From NCBI GenBank assembly GCA_020847375.1, contig JADLCB010000007.1:59133-123132 (forward strand): a DNA stretch of 64,000 nt, given 5' to 3'. Below are positions 44,780 through 53,345 of the stretch, one piece after another (position 1 is the first letter of the stretch; each line of letters starts with the position of its first letter). The translations under genes were made by a program, and so were the position numbers. The notes below the pieces were generated by a model. That model searched no databases. It was not told the origin of the DNA and saw only the letters and a list, made by a program, of their open reading frames with translations. The DNA comes from Phycisphaerales bacterium (GTDB taxonomy: Bacteria; Planctomycetota; Phycisphaerae; Tepidisphaerales; Tepidisphaeraceae).

Positions 44780-46225
44780 TTGGGCGTCAGTCTCGAAATC
44801 ATCGACGAAGAATACGAAAAGAAGGAAAAGTGCGGACTGTTCGGGATCTGGGGTACGCCCCAGGCATCGCAGCTCTGTTATCAGGGGCTGTTTGCCCAGC
44901 AACATCGCGGGCAGGAATCAGCCGGGATTGTCGTTGCCAATAACGGCACGCTCAACGGTCATGCGGACATGGGGCTGGTATCGCAGGTCTTCACCCAGCG
45001 GATGTTGCGCGAAAATCTGGTTGGCAATGCAGCAATCGGGCATGTGCGGTACAGCACGACTGGTTCCTCCAAATTGTGTAATGCCCAACCCTTGTTGCGT
45101 CAGTTTCGACTGGGGCCGGTGGCGGTTGCGCACAATGGCAACCTGATCAACGCGGGTTTGTTGCGTGGTCTGTACGAACAGCACGGGCATATTTTTCAGA
45201 CGACGACCGATACCGAAATTATTGTGCATCTGCTGGCCAAGCCCAGCCATCTGGAAAAGGCCGATCCGCTGCCCCACGTGCTCAAGCATTTGCAGGGGGC
45301 GTTCAGCCTGCTGTTTTTGTTCCCGGATCGCATCGAGGCGTGCCGTGATCTGTGGGGTTTTCGGCCGCTGGCGTTGGGCAAAACGCATGATGGGCATTGG
45401 GTCGTTGCATCAGAAACCTGCGCCTTTGATGCCATTGACGCCAAATATGTTCGTGATGTGGAGCCGGGGGAAATCGTCAGAATCGACGATAATGGGTTGA
45501 CGTCACGGCGCTATGACGGCCCGCCGCCCGAGCTGGCGCAGTGCGTCTTTGAGCACGTTTATTTCGCCAACCCCGCCAGCAAGGTTTTCGGGCAGACGGT
45601 TCATCTGGTGCGCACCAAAATGGGCGCCAAACTGGCCGAGGAAGCGCCGGTCGATGCGGATTTTGTCATGCCCATGCCTGACTCCGGGCGTTCAGCGGCT
45701 TTGGGCTATTCGCGCCAGTCCAAGCTGCCGTTTGAGGAAGGGATCGTGCCCAACCGTTTTGTGGGCCGAACCTTTATTCTGCCCAATCAGGTTCAGCGTG
45801 ATCGCGCTGTTGCCCTGAAGCTCAATATCATTGATGAAGTGGTCAAGGATAAACGGATCATCATTGTTGAAGATTCGGTTGTGCGCGGGACGACCACGCG
45901 ATCCAAAATGCGGGCTTTGCGCCGGGCCGGAGCCAAGGAGATTCACTTGCGTGTCTCATGCCCTCCGATCCGCCACCCCTGTTTTTACGGGATTGATTTT
46001 CCCACCAGCCAGGAATTGATCGCTCATAACCGTACCGTCGAACAGATTCGAGACTTTCTGGAAGTTGATAGTATTTATTACCTGTCGCTGGAAGGAATGC
46101 TTTCGTGCATGCAAGGCCCAGCCAGCAGTTATTGTACCGCTTGCTGGAGCGGGCACTATAAGGTTCCCGTTGACGTTCAGCAGTCCAAGTTCAGTTTTGA
46201 GCGCGACCAATTGACGATGTTCTAA
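44780..46225 (+). CDS. purF: amidophosphoribosyltransferase
   Basis: A 481-aa enzyme of first purine synthesis step (PRPP plus glutamine gives phosphoribosylamine). The glutaminase nucleophile is Cys18 (EKCGLFGI), freed by removal of a 17-residue propeptide. It continues with QQHRGQESAGI, HVRYSTTG and HNGN. The PRPP loop is IIIVEDSVVRGTTT. C-terminal Cys residues (SCMQGPASSYCTACW) may bind an iron-sulfur cluster, as in the Bacillus type. The TTG start has GGAG 6 nt upstream. CYTH gene follows after 58 nt. Confidence 0.97.
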   Translation: MGVSLEIIDEEYEKKEKCGLFGIWGTPQASQLCYQGLFAQQHRGQESAGIVVANNGTLNGHADMGLVSQVFTQRMLRENLVGNAAIGHVRYSTTGSSKLCNAQPLLRQFRLGPVAVAHNGNLINAGLLRGLYEQHGHIFQTTTDTEIIVHLLAKPSHLEKADPLPHVLKHLQGAFSLLFLFPDRIEACRDLWGFRPLALGKTHDGHWVVASETCAFDAIDAKYVRDVEPGEIVRIDDNGLTSRRYDGPPPELAQCVFEHVYFANPASKVFGQTVHLVRTKMGAKLAEEAPVDADFVMPMPDSGRSAALGYSRQSKLPFEEGIVPNRFVGRTFILPNQVQRDRAVALKLNIIDEVVKDKRIIIVEDSVVRGTTTRSKMRALRRAGAKEIHLRVSCPPIRHPCFYGIDFPTSQELIAHNRTVEQIRDFLEVDSIYYLSLEGMLSCMQGPASSYCTACWSGHYKVPVDVQQSKFSFERDQLTMF

Positions 46226-46283
46226 GGGCGGTTGGCGGCAAGGTGGCTGGTAAGTCACGGGTGGATCGGCTACAAAGGCTGGC

Positions 46284-46823
46284 GTGGAGCAGGCAGTCAT
46301 CAATCGCAATATGGAGTTGAAAGCGCGCTACCTCGATCTGGAAAGCGCTGCGCGGATACTTGATTCAATGGGTGGCGATTACATCGACACCCTCACCCAG
46401 ATTGACACCCATTTCCCTTGTAAAAATGGCCACTTGAAACTGCGCGAAATCTCCTACCACAACGCGCGCGAGACCGAGGCACAGTTGATCTGGTATCAGC
46501 GTCCGGAACTGACCGGTATTCGTGCAAGCAATTCGATCATCAGTGCAATCACGGAACCGGCGACGTTCAAGGAGGCGATGCGCAGCAGCCTTGGCGTTCT
46601 GACAGAGGTGCAAAAAAAGCGCGAGCTGTATATCTGGAAGACCGTGCGGGTCTATCTCGATCAGGTTACAGGTGTGGGGCGGTTTATTGAGTTTGTATCA
46701 TCCGTCCAGTCGGGCGAGCAGGATTCGGTTGGTTCCCAGCGTCTGCAGACGCTTTGTCACCATCTGCAAATACCCACGACTGATTACGTGGCTCAGTCGT
46801 ACGCTGATTTGCAGGGTCGCTAG
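46284..46823 (+). CDS. CYTH-domain protein (class IV adenylate cyclase/thiamine-triphosphatase-like)
   Basis: A 179-aa CYTH (triphosphate tunnel) protein. It has NMELKARYLD, a variant of the ExExK motif with Asn for the first Glu, then HFPCKNGHLKLREI, EAQLIWYQRPE, RELYIWKTVRVYLDQVTGVGRFIEF. These strands hold the acidic and basic residues that bind triphosphate and metal. The family includes CyaB cyclases and thiamine triphosphatases, and activity cannot be assigned. The GTG at 46284 (AAAGG upstream) is preferred since family members have residues before the motif; an ATG at 46311 is possible. Confidence 0.85.
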   Translation: MEQAVINRNMELKARYLDLESAARILDSMGGDYIDTLTQIDTHFPCKNGHLKLREISYHNARETEAQLIWYQRPELTGIRASNSIISAITEPATFKEAMRSSLGVLTEVQKKRELYIWKTVRVYLDQVTGVGRFIEFVSSVQSGEQDSVGSQRLQTLCHHLQIPTTDYVAQSYADLQGR

Positions 46824-46902
46824 CGATTGGTGTCTTGCGTATGATCAATGTTTTGGCGCACCCGTGCGCCCGTTGACGCCATCGGTCGGCAACAGCGGGG
46901 GG

Positions 46903-48009
46903 TTACAGGTTTTCCAATCGCTGCTGTTTATCCAGCTCCAGCAGGGCAGCGATCAGGTCGCCCATTTCGCCCTGCATGATGGAGTCGAGGTTGAAATTTT
47001 TATCACCACCCCCTTCGCCACCCAGACGGTGATCGGTGCAGCGATTCTGCGGAAAGTTATACGTGCGGATGCGCTGGCTGCGGTCGCCCGAACCCATCAT
47101 GGCCTTGCGGCTGGCGCGTTCGGCAGCGTTCTGGCGGGCCTGTTCCTGTTCATATAACGTTGCGCGCAACAGTGCCCAGGCGCGCTCCTTGTTTTGCGCC
47201 TGACTTTTGTGTTCGGTCATTTTGAAAATCAGCCCGGATGGTTTGTGCTTGATCATCCATCCGGTTTCCACCTTATTCACATTTTGTCCGCCAGGCCCGC
47301 CGCCGCGGCAACCAAATTCTTCGACATCCTTGGAATCAATCGTGATGTGAACATCGGGCAGCTCCGGCAGAACCGCCACGGTTGCCAGGCTGGTGTGGAT
47401 GCGCCCCTGTGTTTCGGTTTCGGGCACGCGCTGCACCCGGTGCCCACCACCTTCAAAACGCAAGTGCCGCCAGGCCGCAGCCCCGTGGACATTGACGACC
47501 ACTTCCTTCAGACCGCCGCGCTCAGCCTGCGAAAAATCGCTGACTGTGAATTTCCAGTGTTGATGCTCGCAGTATTTGCGGTACATCTCAAATAAATCGC
47601 GGGCGAACAGTGCTGCTTCTTCGCCACCCGTACCAGCCCGGATTTCCAGAAAAAAACTGGTCACATCGGCTTGTTCAGCAGCAAGGAAATCATCTTTCAA
47701 TCCTTCGAGAATAGTGGCTGCCGATGTCCGGGCATCCGGCAACTCCGTCTGTGCCAGCTCGGCCAGTTCCTTGTCGCCGCCATCAGCCAGTTGTTCAAGT
47801 TCCTGAATATTCGCGATGGCCGTGTTGTATTGATGCAGTTTGTCAACAACCGGTGTGAGCTGACCTTGCTCTTTGGATAACGGGACCATCTGGCTGGGGT
47901 TGGACAAAATCGCCGGAACGCTGAGCTTCTGTTTTACTTCGTCCAGCCTCTGGGACATGAGCTGGAGTTTGCGTAATAGCGCGGCATTGGTTTGCGTCAG
48001 TTGATTCAT
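46903..48009 (-). CDS. prfA: peptide chain release factor 1
   Basis: A 368-aa release factor that ends translation at UAA and UAG. GGQ in GCRGGGPGGQNVNKVETG is the catalytic peptidyl-hydrolysis motif (Gly-Gly-Gln). RIHTSLATVAVLPE is typical of RF1 rather than RF2. An N-terminal helical domain and the acidic C-terminus complete it. The ATG at 48009 lacks a good RBS; an upstream TTG would add 7 residues. No prmC is adjacent. Confidence 0.96.
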   Translation of the reverse strand: MNQLTQTNAALLRKLQLMSQRLDEVKQKLSVPAILSNPSQMVPLSKEQGQLTPVVDKLHQYNTAIANIQELEQLADGGDKELAELAQTELPDARTSAATILEGLKDDFLAAEQADVTSFFLEIRAGTGGEEAALFARDLFEMYRKYCEHQHWKFTVSDFSQAERGGLKEVVVNVHGAAAWRHLRFEGGGHRVQRVPETETQGRIHTSLATVAVLPELPDVHITIDSKDVEEFGCRGGGPGGQNVNKVETGWMIKHKPSGLIFKMTEHKSQAQNKERAWALLRATLYEQEQARQNAAERASRKAMMGSGDRSQRIRTYNFPQNRCTDHRLGGEGGGDKNFNLDSIMQGEMGDLIAALLELDKQQRLENL

Positions 48010-48222
48010 AAAATAAAGTGGCAGGAGCAATAAAATCAGTTCAAACAGATGCGCGACCGATAGGACTTGCGCGCAAAAAGACCAGATGAGGTGCGGCTAA
48101 CGATGAAACAATTTAGCATGAACCAAGGCAGCAATCATCCTCGCATTCTAGCGAACCAGTCGTTACCCGCCAAGGTGTCAGCGCCGGGCGAAAATATCGA
48201 AATAGCTCAGACGCCGCAGCGC

Positions 48223-48250
48223 TTGCGTGGCTGAGCATCAGTGGTAAACT
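48223..48250 (+). promoter_or_regulatory. promoter of riboswitch-controlled transporter
   Basis: TTGCGT (-35) and TAAACT (-10) with a 16-nt spacer. Transcription would begin at about 48257, exactly where the riboswitch core begins. Confidence 0.5.
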
Positions 48251-48257
48251 ATTTGGC

Positions 48258-48440
48258 CTTAGTGAAACGCCGAAGTCTCTTTAGCTACTGACTAAAGAGG
48301 CACGGGGAACCCACCACAGGGTTTGTGCCTTGTGTCGTTGCGCTGGCTTACCGCCGGCGCGGTAGGGGCTTGTCGATCTTGACGATTGAGGGAGACTTTC
48401 AACTCCCAGCCCGTCAGCTAACCCCGCAGGCATGTGAAAG
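48258..48440 (+). ncRNA. c-di-AMP riboswitch (ydaO/yuaA class)
   Basis: The RNA has the class's conserved blocks in order: GAAACGCCGAAG at 48263-48274, a perfect 8-bp CTCTTTAG/CTAAAGAG stem, GGGGAACCCA at 48304-48313, GACTTTCAACTCCC, and CAGCCCGTCAGCTAACCCC followed by GCAGGC. The last block is the strongest match to the ydaO consensus (CCCGTCAGCTAACCTCGTAGGC). In Firmicutes this riboswitch turns off potassium and osmolyte transport genes when c-di-AMP is high. It lies about 140 nt before a KimA-like transporter gene. The switch-off mechanism is not obvious because no intrinsic terminator follows. Confidence 0.88.
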
Positions 48441-48581
48441 GACACTACGCTTCAATTCATGCGCGGGCCGTGTCACTGCCTGCCTCCTTGAGATGAACGC
48501 TGTGCCATAAGTGGACGTAGGATCCCGGCGCGCTGATCAGATCGGCGGGCATGGTTGCGCGTGCATGGAAAGCATCGGGTC

Positions 48582-50426
48582 ATGAATACCAGAAAAAGCG
48601 GGCGAGAAAAACCCGCAGCGCTTGCCTTGTTGTCGGCTCGTCGTCCGCGCGACGTGGGTTGGCGACAGGCGGCGGGACTGCTGTACGGAGATTGGGGGAC
48701 CAGTCGGCTGTACGTGTTGGGGCTGGCGTTTTTCTTTGCCGGCGGTGCCAGCGTCCGCCTGATCGCAGGGATGAGCGTGCTCATGCTCGCCGTTGCATGG
48801 GCCTACACCCAAATCTGTCGCATCTACCCCGACGGCGGCGGCGTCTACACGGCCGCGAAACACAAAAGTCCAACGTTGGCGGTGGTCGGCGCGCTGATGC
48901 TGTTCGCGGATTACGTTGTCACAGCAAGCCTCAGTTCGCTCGACGGGTTTCATTACTTCGGATTGGGACACACCGGCGGGTTGTGGGCGTGGGGTTCGCC
49001 GGGTCTGTGGGCGATCGTGTCCATTGCAGTCATCGGAGCATTTAATCTGCTGGGTCCCCGGCACACCGGACGGTTCGCCATCGTCCCGGCCGTGGGGATG
49101 ATCTTTATAACTCTGCTGATCGTCGCCTTCGCACTGCCACAGGTCCACTGGGACAAGATCAGCGCGCGTATCACGGCGACGGATCAATCGCCCAAAATGT
49201 TATGGATCCATTTTGTGGGGATCGTGCTGGCGCTCAGCGGGGTCGAAACAATCGGCAACCTGACCGGCGTCATGCGCAAACCCATCGCCGGCACGGCCCG
49301 CAAGGCGATCTGGACGGTGGCGGTGGAAGTCGCACTATTCAACCTGGTGTTGGCGCTGGCAATGGTGTGGGCGCTGCCCGACTCAGCCGGCGCTGCGCAC
49401 AAGGAGGATATGCTGGCGTTTTTAAGCGGTGCCTACGTCGGTGCATGGGGCGAGTTGGCGGTGCGGGCGGTCGGCGGTGTGTTGTTATTGTCGGCCGCCA
49501 ACACGGTCATCACTGACATGGTATCAGTGCTCTACCTGATGAGCCGCGATGGTGAACTGCCACAGATCTTTCAAAAGCTGAACCGATTCGGTGTGCCATG
49601 GGTGGCGGCAGTGGTGGCAACGGTGGTTCCATGCCTGGTGTTGGTGGTTAGTCATGATCTGGAGCATCTGGCCGCGCTTTATGCCATCGGCGTGGTCGGC
49701 GCGGTGGCGATCAACGTGACGCTGGTCGCTGTGCATCCACGCTTGCACGGCAGATGGCGCAAAACCGTGGCCATGACACTGGGAATATTCCTCGCGTCGA
49801 TATGGGTGACACTTGCGGTCACCAAGCTGCACGCGCTACTTTTCGTGTGCATCGTCATGGCCGTCGGCTTGTTGGCTCGACAGTGGGCGCGGTGGCTCGG
49901 CCAGCGCAAGGGAGGTTGCCAAAGCCTGTTGCGACAGGCGATTATGGAGCAGCTCGACTCCTCGGTTCTGGCCCGCCCACGCCTGTTGATTGGAACCTAC
50001 GGTTCACAGTTGCTGGCCCGCGCCGCGCTCCAGGAAGCCGGGCAGATGGGTGCGACACTGGTGGTCTGCTTCATTCGTGAGGTCAGCTTGTCATATAAAT
50101 ATGACGGGCCGCGTCTGACGCTCAACACCGATATTGCGGCCCAGCGCACTTTTGGGCAGTTTCTGGAATTAGGACACGAATTGAATGTGCCCGTCCTACC
50201 GGTGTATGACTCCGGAGCTGACGCCGCAGCGATGATGGCTGAAAACGCCGCCACGTACGCCTGTCAGCGGGTGCTCATCGGCACCAGCCGACAGGGGGCG
50301 TTTTATCATCTGGTGAAAGGCGATTTTCAAAAACGGCTCGAAGCGATATTGCCGCCGGACGTCACGGTGCAGGTAATGAACCCAAACGCCCCGCTGGCAA
50401 CCCAATCCGAACTAAAGGAGACGTAG
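48582..50426 (+). CDS. KimA-like APC-superfamily potassium transporter with C-terminal Usp-like domain
   Basis: A 614-aa protein with about 12 predicted membrane helices and a soluble C-terminal domain (about residues 465-605). Similarities to Bacillus KimA include GDWGTSRLY..., IYPDGGGVYTAAK, GVETIGNLTG, LLLSAANTVITDM and LAALYAIGVVGAVAINV. The C-terminus (AENAATYACQRVLIGTSRQG) resembles a universal-stress-protein fold, which in KimA-type proteins is a regulatory part. Control by a c-di-AMP riboswitch strongly supports potassium uptake. The ATG at 48582 has GGAAAG 9 nt upstream; an in-frame TTG lies at 48555. It appears monocistronic. Confidence 0.82.
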   Translation: MNTRKSGREKPAALALLSARRPRDVGWRQAAGLLYGDWGTSRLYVLGLAFFFAGGASVRLIAGMSVLMLAVAWAYTQICRIYPDGGGVYTAAKHKSPTLAVVGALMLFADYVVTASLSSLDGFHYFGLGHTGGLWAWGSPGLWAIVSIAVIGAFNLLGPRHTGRFAIVPAVGMIFITLLIVAFALPQVHWDKISARITATDQSPKMLWIHFVGIVLALSGVETIGNLTGVMRKPIAGTARKAIWTVAVEVALFNLVLALAMVWALPDSAGAAHKEDMLAFLSGAYVGAWGELAVRAVGGVLLLSAANTVITDMVSVLYLMSRDGELPQIFQKLNRFGVPWVAAVVATVVPCLVLVVSHDLEHLAALYAIGVVGAVAINVTLVAVHPRLHGRWRKTVAMTLGIFLASIWVTLAVTKLHALLFVCIVMAVGLLARQWARWLGQRKGGCQSLLRQAIMEQLDSSVLARPRLLIGTYGSQLLARAALQEAGQMGATLVVCFIREVSLSYKYDGPRLTLNTDIAAQRTFGQFLELGHELNVPVLPVYDSGADAAAMMAENAATYACQRVLIGTSRQGAFYHLVKGDFQKRLEAILPPDVTVQVMNPNAPLATQSELKET

Positions 50427-50456
50427 CCAATCCTGTTCCGCACCGCGTTTGCGCGG

Positions 50457-52136
50457 GTGGGACAGCCGCAAAGCGCAACGTGCGTTTCTCCGGCGGTAAA
50501 AGGTAGTTTCTGCGGCAAGGAGAAAACGAACCGTAACTTCCTACCGAGCCTTGCCGATAATAGCTGGGTGAGCCATTGCCAAACGCCAGTTCCTGATCAT
50601 TCAGCCAGAGCTTCGTCAGCCGGTCTTTGGAAACTGGGGATCCTATGCCTGATTGTGGCATTGGCCTCGCGCTTTATTTATCTGATGCGTCCGTGGGATC
50701 CCGATGCAGCCATCTTCATCTACATGGGGCGATTGGTGGCGCAGGGGGGCGTATTCTGGCGCGATCTGGTGGATAATAAATTTCCCAGCGTCGGCTTCTT
50801 AACCAGCATTGCCTGGCGCGGATTGGGTAGCTACTGGCCGGGTTATATTCTCGTTCAAGTCGTGATGATGTTGCTTGCCTGCCTGGCATTGGGGCGGGCA
50901 GTCGTGCGTGTCGCCGGTCATGAGGCGTGGTGGCCGACGGTACTGTTTGGCCTGGTTTATCTGAATCTGAATACGGTCGTTTTTGGTGGATTCCAACTTG
51001 AGACGATTCATCTGTTCTTTGCCTCTCTCGCTGCAATGGCTGCGGTCAATCTGTTATCAGGCTGTTCTCTGGAGAAAGAAAGGCGGGCGCATAATTTTCT
51101 TGATGCGCTGACGGTCGGCCTGTGCGCAGGTTGTGCCGTCCTGGCCAAACCAACGGGCCTGTCGGTTCTGGCAGCGACTTTTCTGGCGGTAGTGCTGTAC
51201 CAACCGCGCCTCCTGCGTTTGATCGTGATCTCCGCCGGAATGATCGTTGGTTTGGCGCTGGTCGTCGCCGCGTTGGGCATCTATCTGTACCAGACTGATT
51301 CAGTCCGTTATCTGCCGGAAATCTGGCAGCAGTTGCGTCTTTATGCAACGAATAGCGCAACCGACTGGCGCGATCTGAACAAAATTGTCTGGGCGGCTGG
51401 TGTGCTGGGTTATCCGCTGCTGGCGCGATGGTGGATCAATCGGCGGTCGCGGGAGAGTCAACCAAAATCAGCTTCGCGGGCAGCGTGTGTCTTTGCGTGG
51501 TTATGGTTGGGAATTGAGCTGCTGGGCGTGGTGATGCAAAAGCGAATGTACGGGTATCATTTTCTGGTGCTGGCGCCACCGGCTGCTTTGATCTTCGGCC
51601 TGCTGAATCGTCCGGTGACTTTACGGGCCATGGCGCTGACGCTTGCGCCGGCGCTTGGCCTGTCGCTGGCCGGTATCGGCCAGGTGATTGTCTACTCCAT
51701 TGATTATCAGCGGCCACTGGAGTCGGGCCAGTGGTTGACTGCTCATGCTGATCCGCATGATCTTGTCTGGCGCGATATGACCAGCCGATTGCTCATCGAG
51801 ACCGATTTTGCACCGGGATCGCGCTATTTGCTGACGTTTCTCTTCGCCAATTCGGACGATGCGCCACAGCGCTACTGGCGTGAGATGAAACGCGACTTTG
51901 AACGAAATCAACCGCGCTGGATGGTGCTGCCCAATGACCCAAGCGCCTACTTGAACGATACCACGATGATGGTGGCGGAGCTGGAGCGTTTACCGCAACG
52001 CCGACAAAACTATCTGGCTGCCTGGGCGGAATTGGAAAACTATATTCACGACCACTATCAGCCTGTCGCCCGTCTTTCGCGGGAAACGATCTGGCAAAGG
52101 CAGACTGACCGTGCCCACGGCGCGACCGACCGGTAG
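50457..52136 (+). CDS. GT-C type glycosyltransferase (family 39/ArnT-like membrane protein)
   Basis: A 559-aa multi-helix membrane protein. The first extracytoplasmic loop, WDPDAAIFIYMG...GVFWRDLVDNKFPS, has the acidic residue pair (D/D) of polyprenyl-phosphate-sugar transferases such as ArnT/PMT. About 11-12 helices follow, and the C-terminal soluble part (about 400-559) ends with a polar tail. The GTG start at 50457 is uncertain: the first 50 or so residues look poorly conserved, and GTG at 50568 is an alternative. It lies 31 nt after the transporter gene on the same strand, so may share its transcript. The glycosylated target is unknown. Confidence 0.75.
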   Translation: MGQPQSATCVSPAVKGSFCGKEKTNRNFLPSLADNSWVSHCQTPVPDHSARASSAGLWKLGILCLIVALASRFIYLMRPWDPDAAIFIYMGRLVAQGGVFWRDLVDNKFPSVGFLTSIAWRGLGSYWPGYILVQVVMMLLACLALGRAVVRVAGHEAWWPTVLFGLVYLNLNTVVFGGFQLETIHLFFASLAAMAAVNLLSGCSLEKERRAHNFLDALTVGLCAGCAVLAKPTGLSVLAATFLAVVLYQPRLLRLIVISAGMIVGLALVVAALGIYLYQTDSVRYLPEIWQQLRLYATNSATDWRDLNKIVWAAGVLGYPLLARWWINRRSRESQPKSASRAACVFAWLWLGIELLGVVMQKRMYGYHFLVLAPPAALIFGLLNRPVTLRAMALTLAPALGLSLAGIGQVIVYSIDYQRPLESGQWLTAHADPHDLVWRDMTSRLLIETDFAPGSRYLLTFLFANSDDAPQRYWREMKRDFERNQPRWMVLPNDPSAYLNDTTMMVAELERLPQRRQNYLAAWAELENYIHDHYQPVARLSRETIWQRQTDRAHGATDR

Positions 52137-52174
52137 CGGCGTATCGACAATGCAAAATGGATGTCAATCCTGTT

Positions 52175-53089
52175 TTAACCAGCGGTTCGCTGGGCGATGT
52201 CGTTGTGCAGCATCTCCGAGAGCTGGCGGGTGATGGTCCCGGGGCATGCGCTGCCGACTTCATGACGCTCGACGCGCGCGACCGGCATGATAAGCATGAT
52301 GCTGTTGGTCAGGAAAATTTCGTCAGCCTCCATCAGATCATTGATGGTCAGCGCAGTCAGTTGGACCGCGATATCTGATTGTTCAGCCAGCGCAATCACC
52401 GCCTTGCGGGTAATACCGGGCAGGACATTGCTGCGCGGATAGGGGATGGTCTGCGCAAGCTGCTTATCGTGCAGTTCCTGCGGAGTCGGCGGTGTGCGCA
52501 ATTGATTATTTTTGACAATAAAAACATTGGTGATGCTGCCGGACTGTAGAAAATTGTGAACATTGAACCAGAGGGCTTCGGCTGCACCGATTTTGTTGGC
52601 GTTGCGCAAACCCGCCAGTCGGGAAAAATAGTTCAGCGTCTTGTAACCCGCCTGTAGATCGTAGGGATTCAGCTTCTGGTCATCGACAACGGTTACCGTA
52701 ATGCCGTTTTTGTAGTATTCATCAGGATATGGCGTCAACGCGGTTGCAGTGAGGAATGTATTGGGCGCAAGATGCTGGCCATGCAGCGGGTCGAGCGTGC
52801 TGGAACCGCGGGTGACGGTCAGGCGCAGCCGCGCCTCAGTCAGCTCATTCTGGGCAAGCAGTTCATCAATCGCCCCAGCCAGTTGGGCATCATTATACTG
52901 CAACGGGATAAACAAATTATCACAGGTCCGGCGCAGGCGGGACAGATGATCGCCCAAACGATAGACCCGTCCGTTCGACGCCCTGAAGGTGGTGAAAGCA
53001 CCAGCCGCGTAGAGCAGGCCGGCATCGCTGAGCGGGATCGCAGCGTCAGCGGCATTGATAATACGATTGTTGATCCAGATGAATGCCAT
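52175..53089 (-). CDS. class IV PLP aminotransferase (D-alanine/branched-chain or ADC-lyase type)
   Basis: A 304-aa fold-type IV enzyme. The N-terminus NNRIINAADAAIPLSDAGLLYAAGAFTTFR, the PLP Lys150 (AGYKTLNYF), and the acidic patch GAAEALWFN then NFLQSGSITNVFIVKN and LPGITRKAVI mark the family. Three activities share this fold: D-amino-acid transaminase, branched-chain transaminase and 4-amino-4-deoxychorismate lyase; they cannot be separated here. The ATG at 53089 matches the family start, and the longer upstream frame is dropped. No folate gene is adjacent. Confidence 0.88.
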   Translation of the reverse strand: MAFIWINNRIINAADAAIPLSDAGLLYAAGAFTTFRASNGRVYRLGDHLSRLRRTCDNLFIPLQYNDAQLAGAIDELLAQNELTEARLRLTVTRGSSTLDPLHGQHLAPNTFLTATALTPYPDEYYKNGITVTVVDDQKLNPYDLQAGYKTLNYFSRLAGLRNANKIGAAEALWFNVHNFLQSGSITNVFIVKNNQLRTPPTPQELHDKQLAQTIPYPRSNVLPGITRKAVIALAEQSDIAVQLTALTINDLMEADEIFLTNSIMLIMPVARVERHEVGSACPGTITRQLSEMLHNDIAQRTAG

Positions 53090-53345
53090 GATCTCAAGGT
53101 ACGCAAGAAGGCGCCGGCTGGGAAGAGTCACAGCCGCGCCTGTTTCCTTTTTGGCGCGATCAAAACAGGACGAAAGAGAGTATGGATTCAGGATGCAAGC
53201 CAGTGACGGCAACGACGAAATAACCGGACTTTTCGTCATAAAACACACCAACGGGCGCGTAAACCGAAGTAAAAAAGATTACAGGACGTGGTAGTCAATT
53301 GGCATGGGTTTTAGACCGATCATATTAGGTATACGCCGTGAATCT

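Noticed and set aside
48582..50426. KUP-type potassium transporter
   Set aside because: GDWGTSRLY resembles the KUP GDIGTSPLY motif, but the rest of the sequence, the APC-type motifs and the Usp-like tail fit KimA better.
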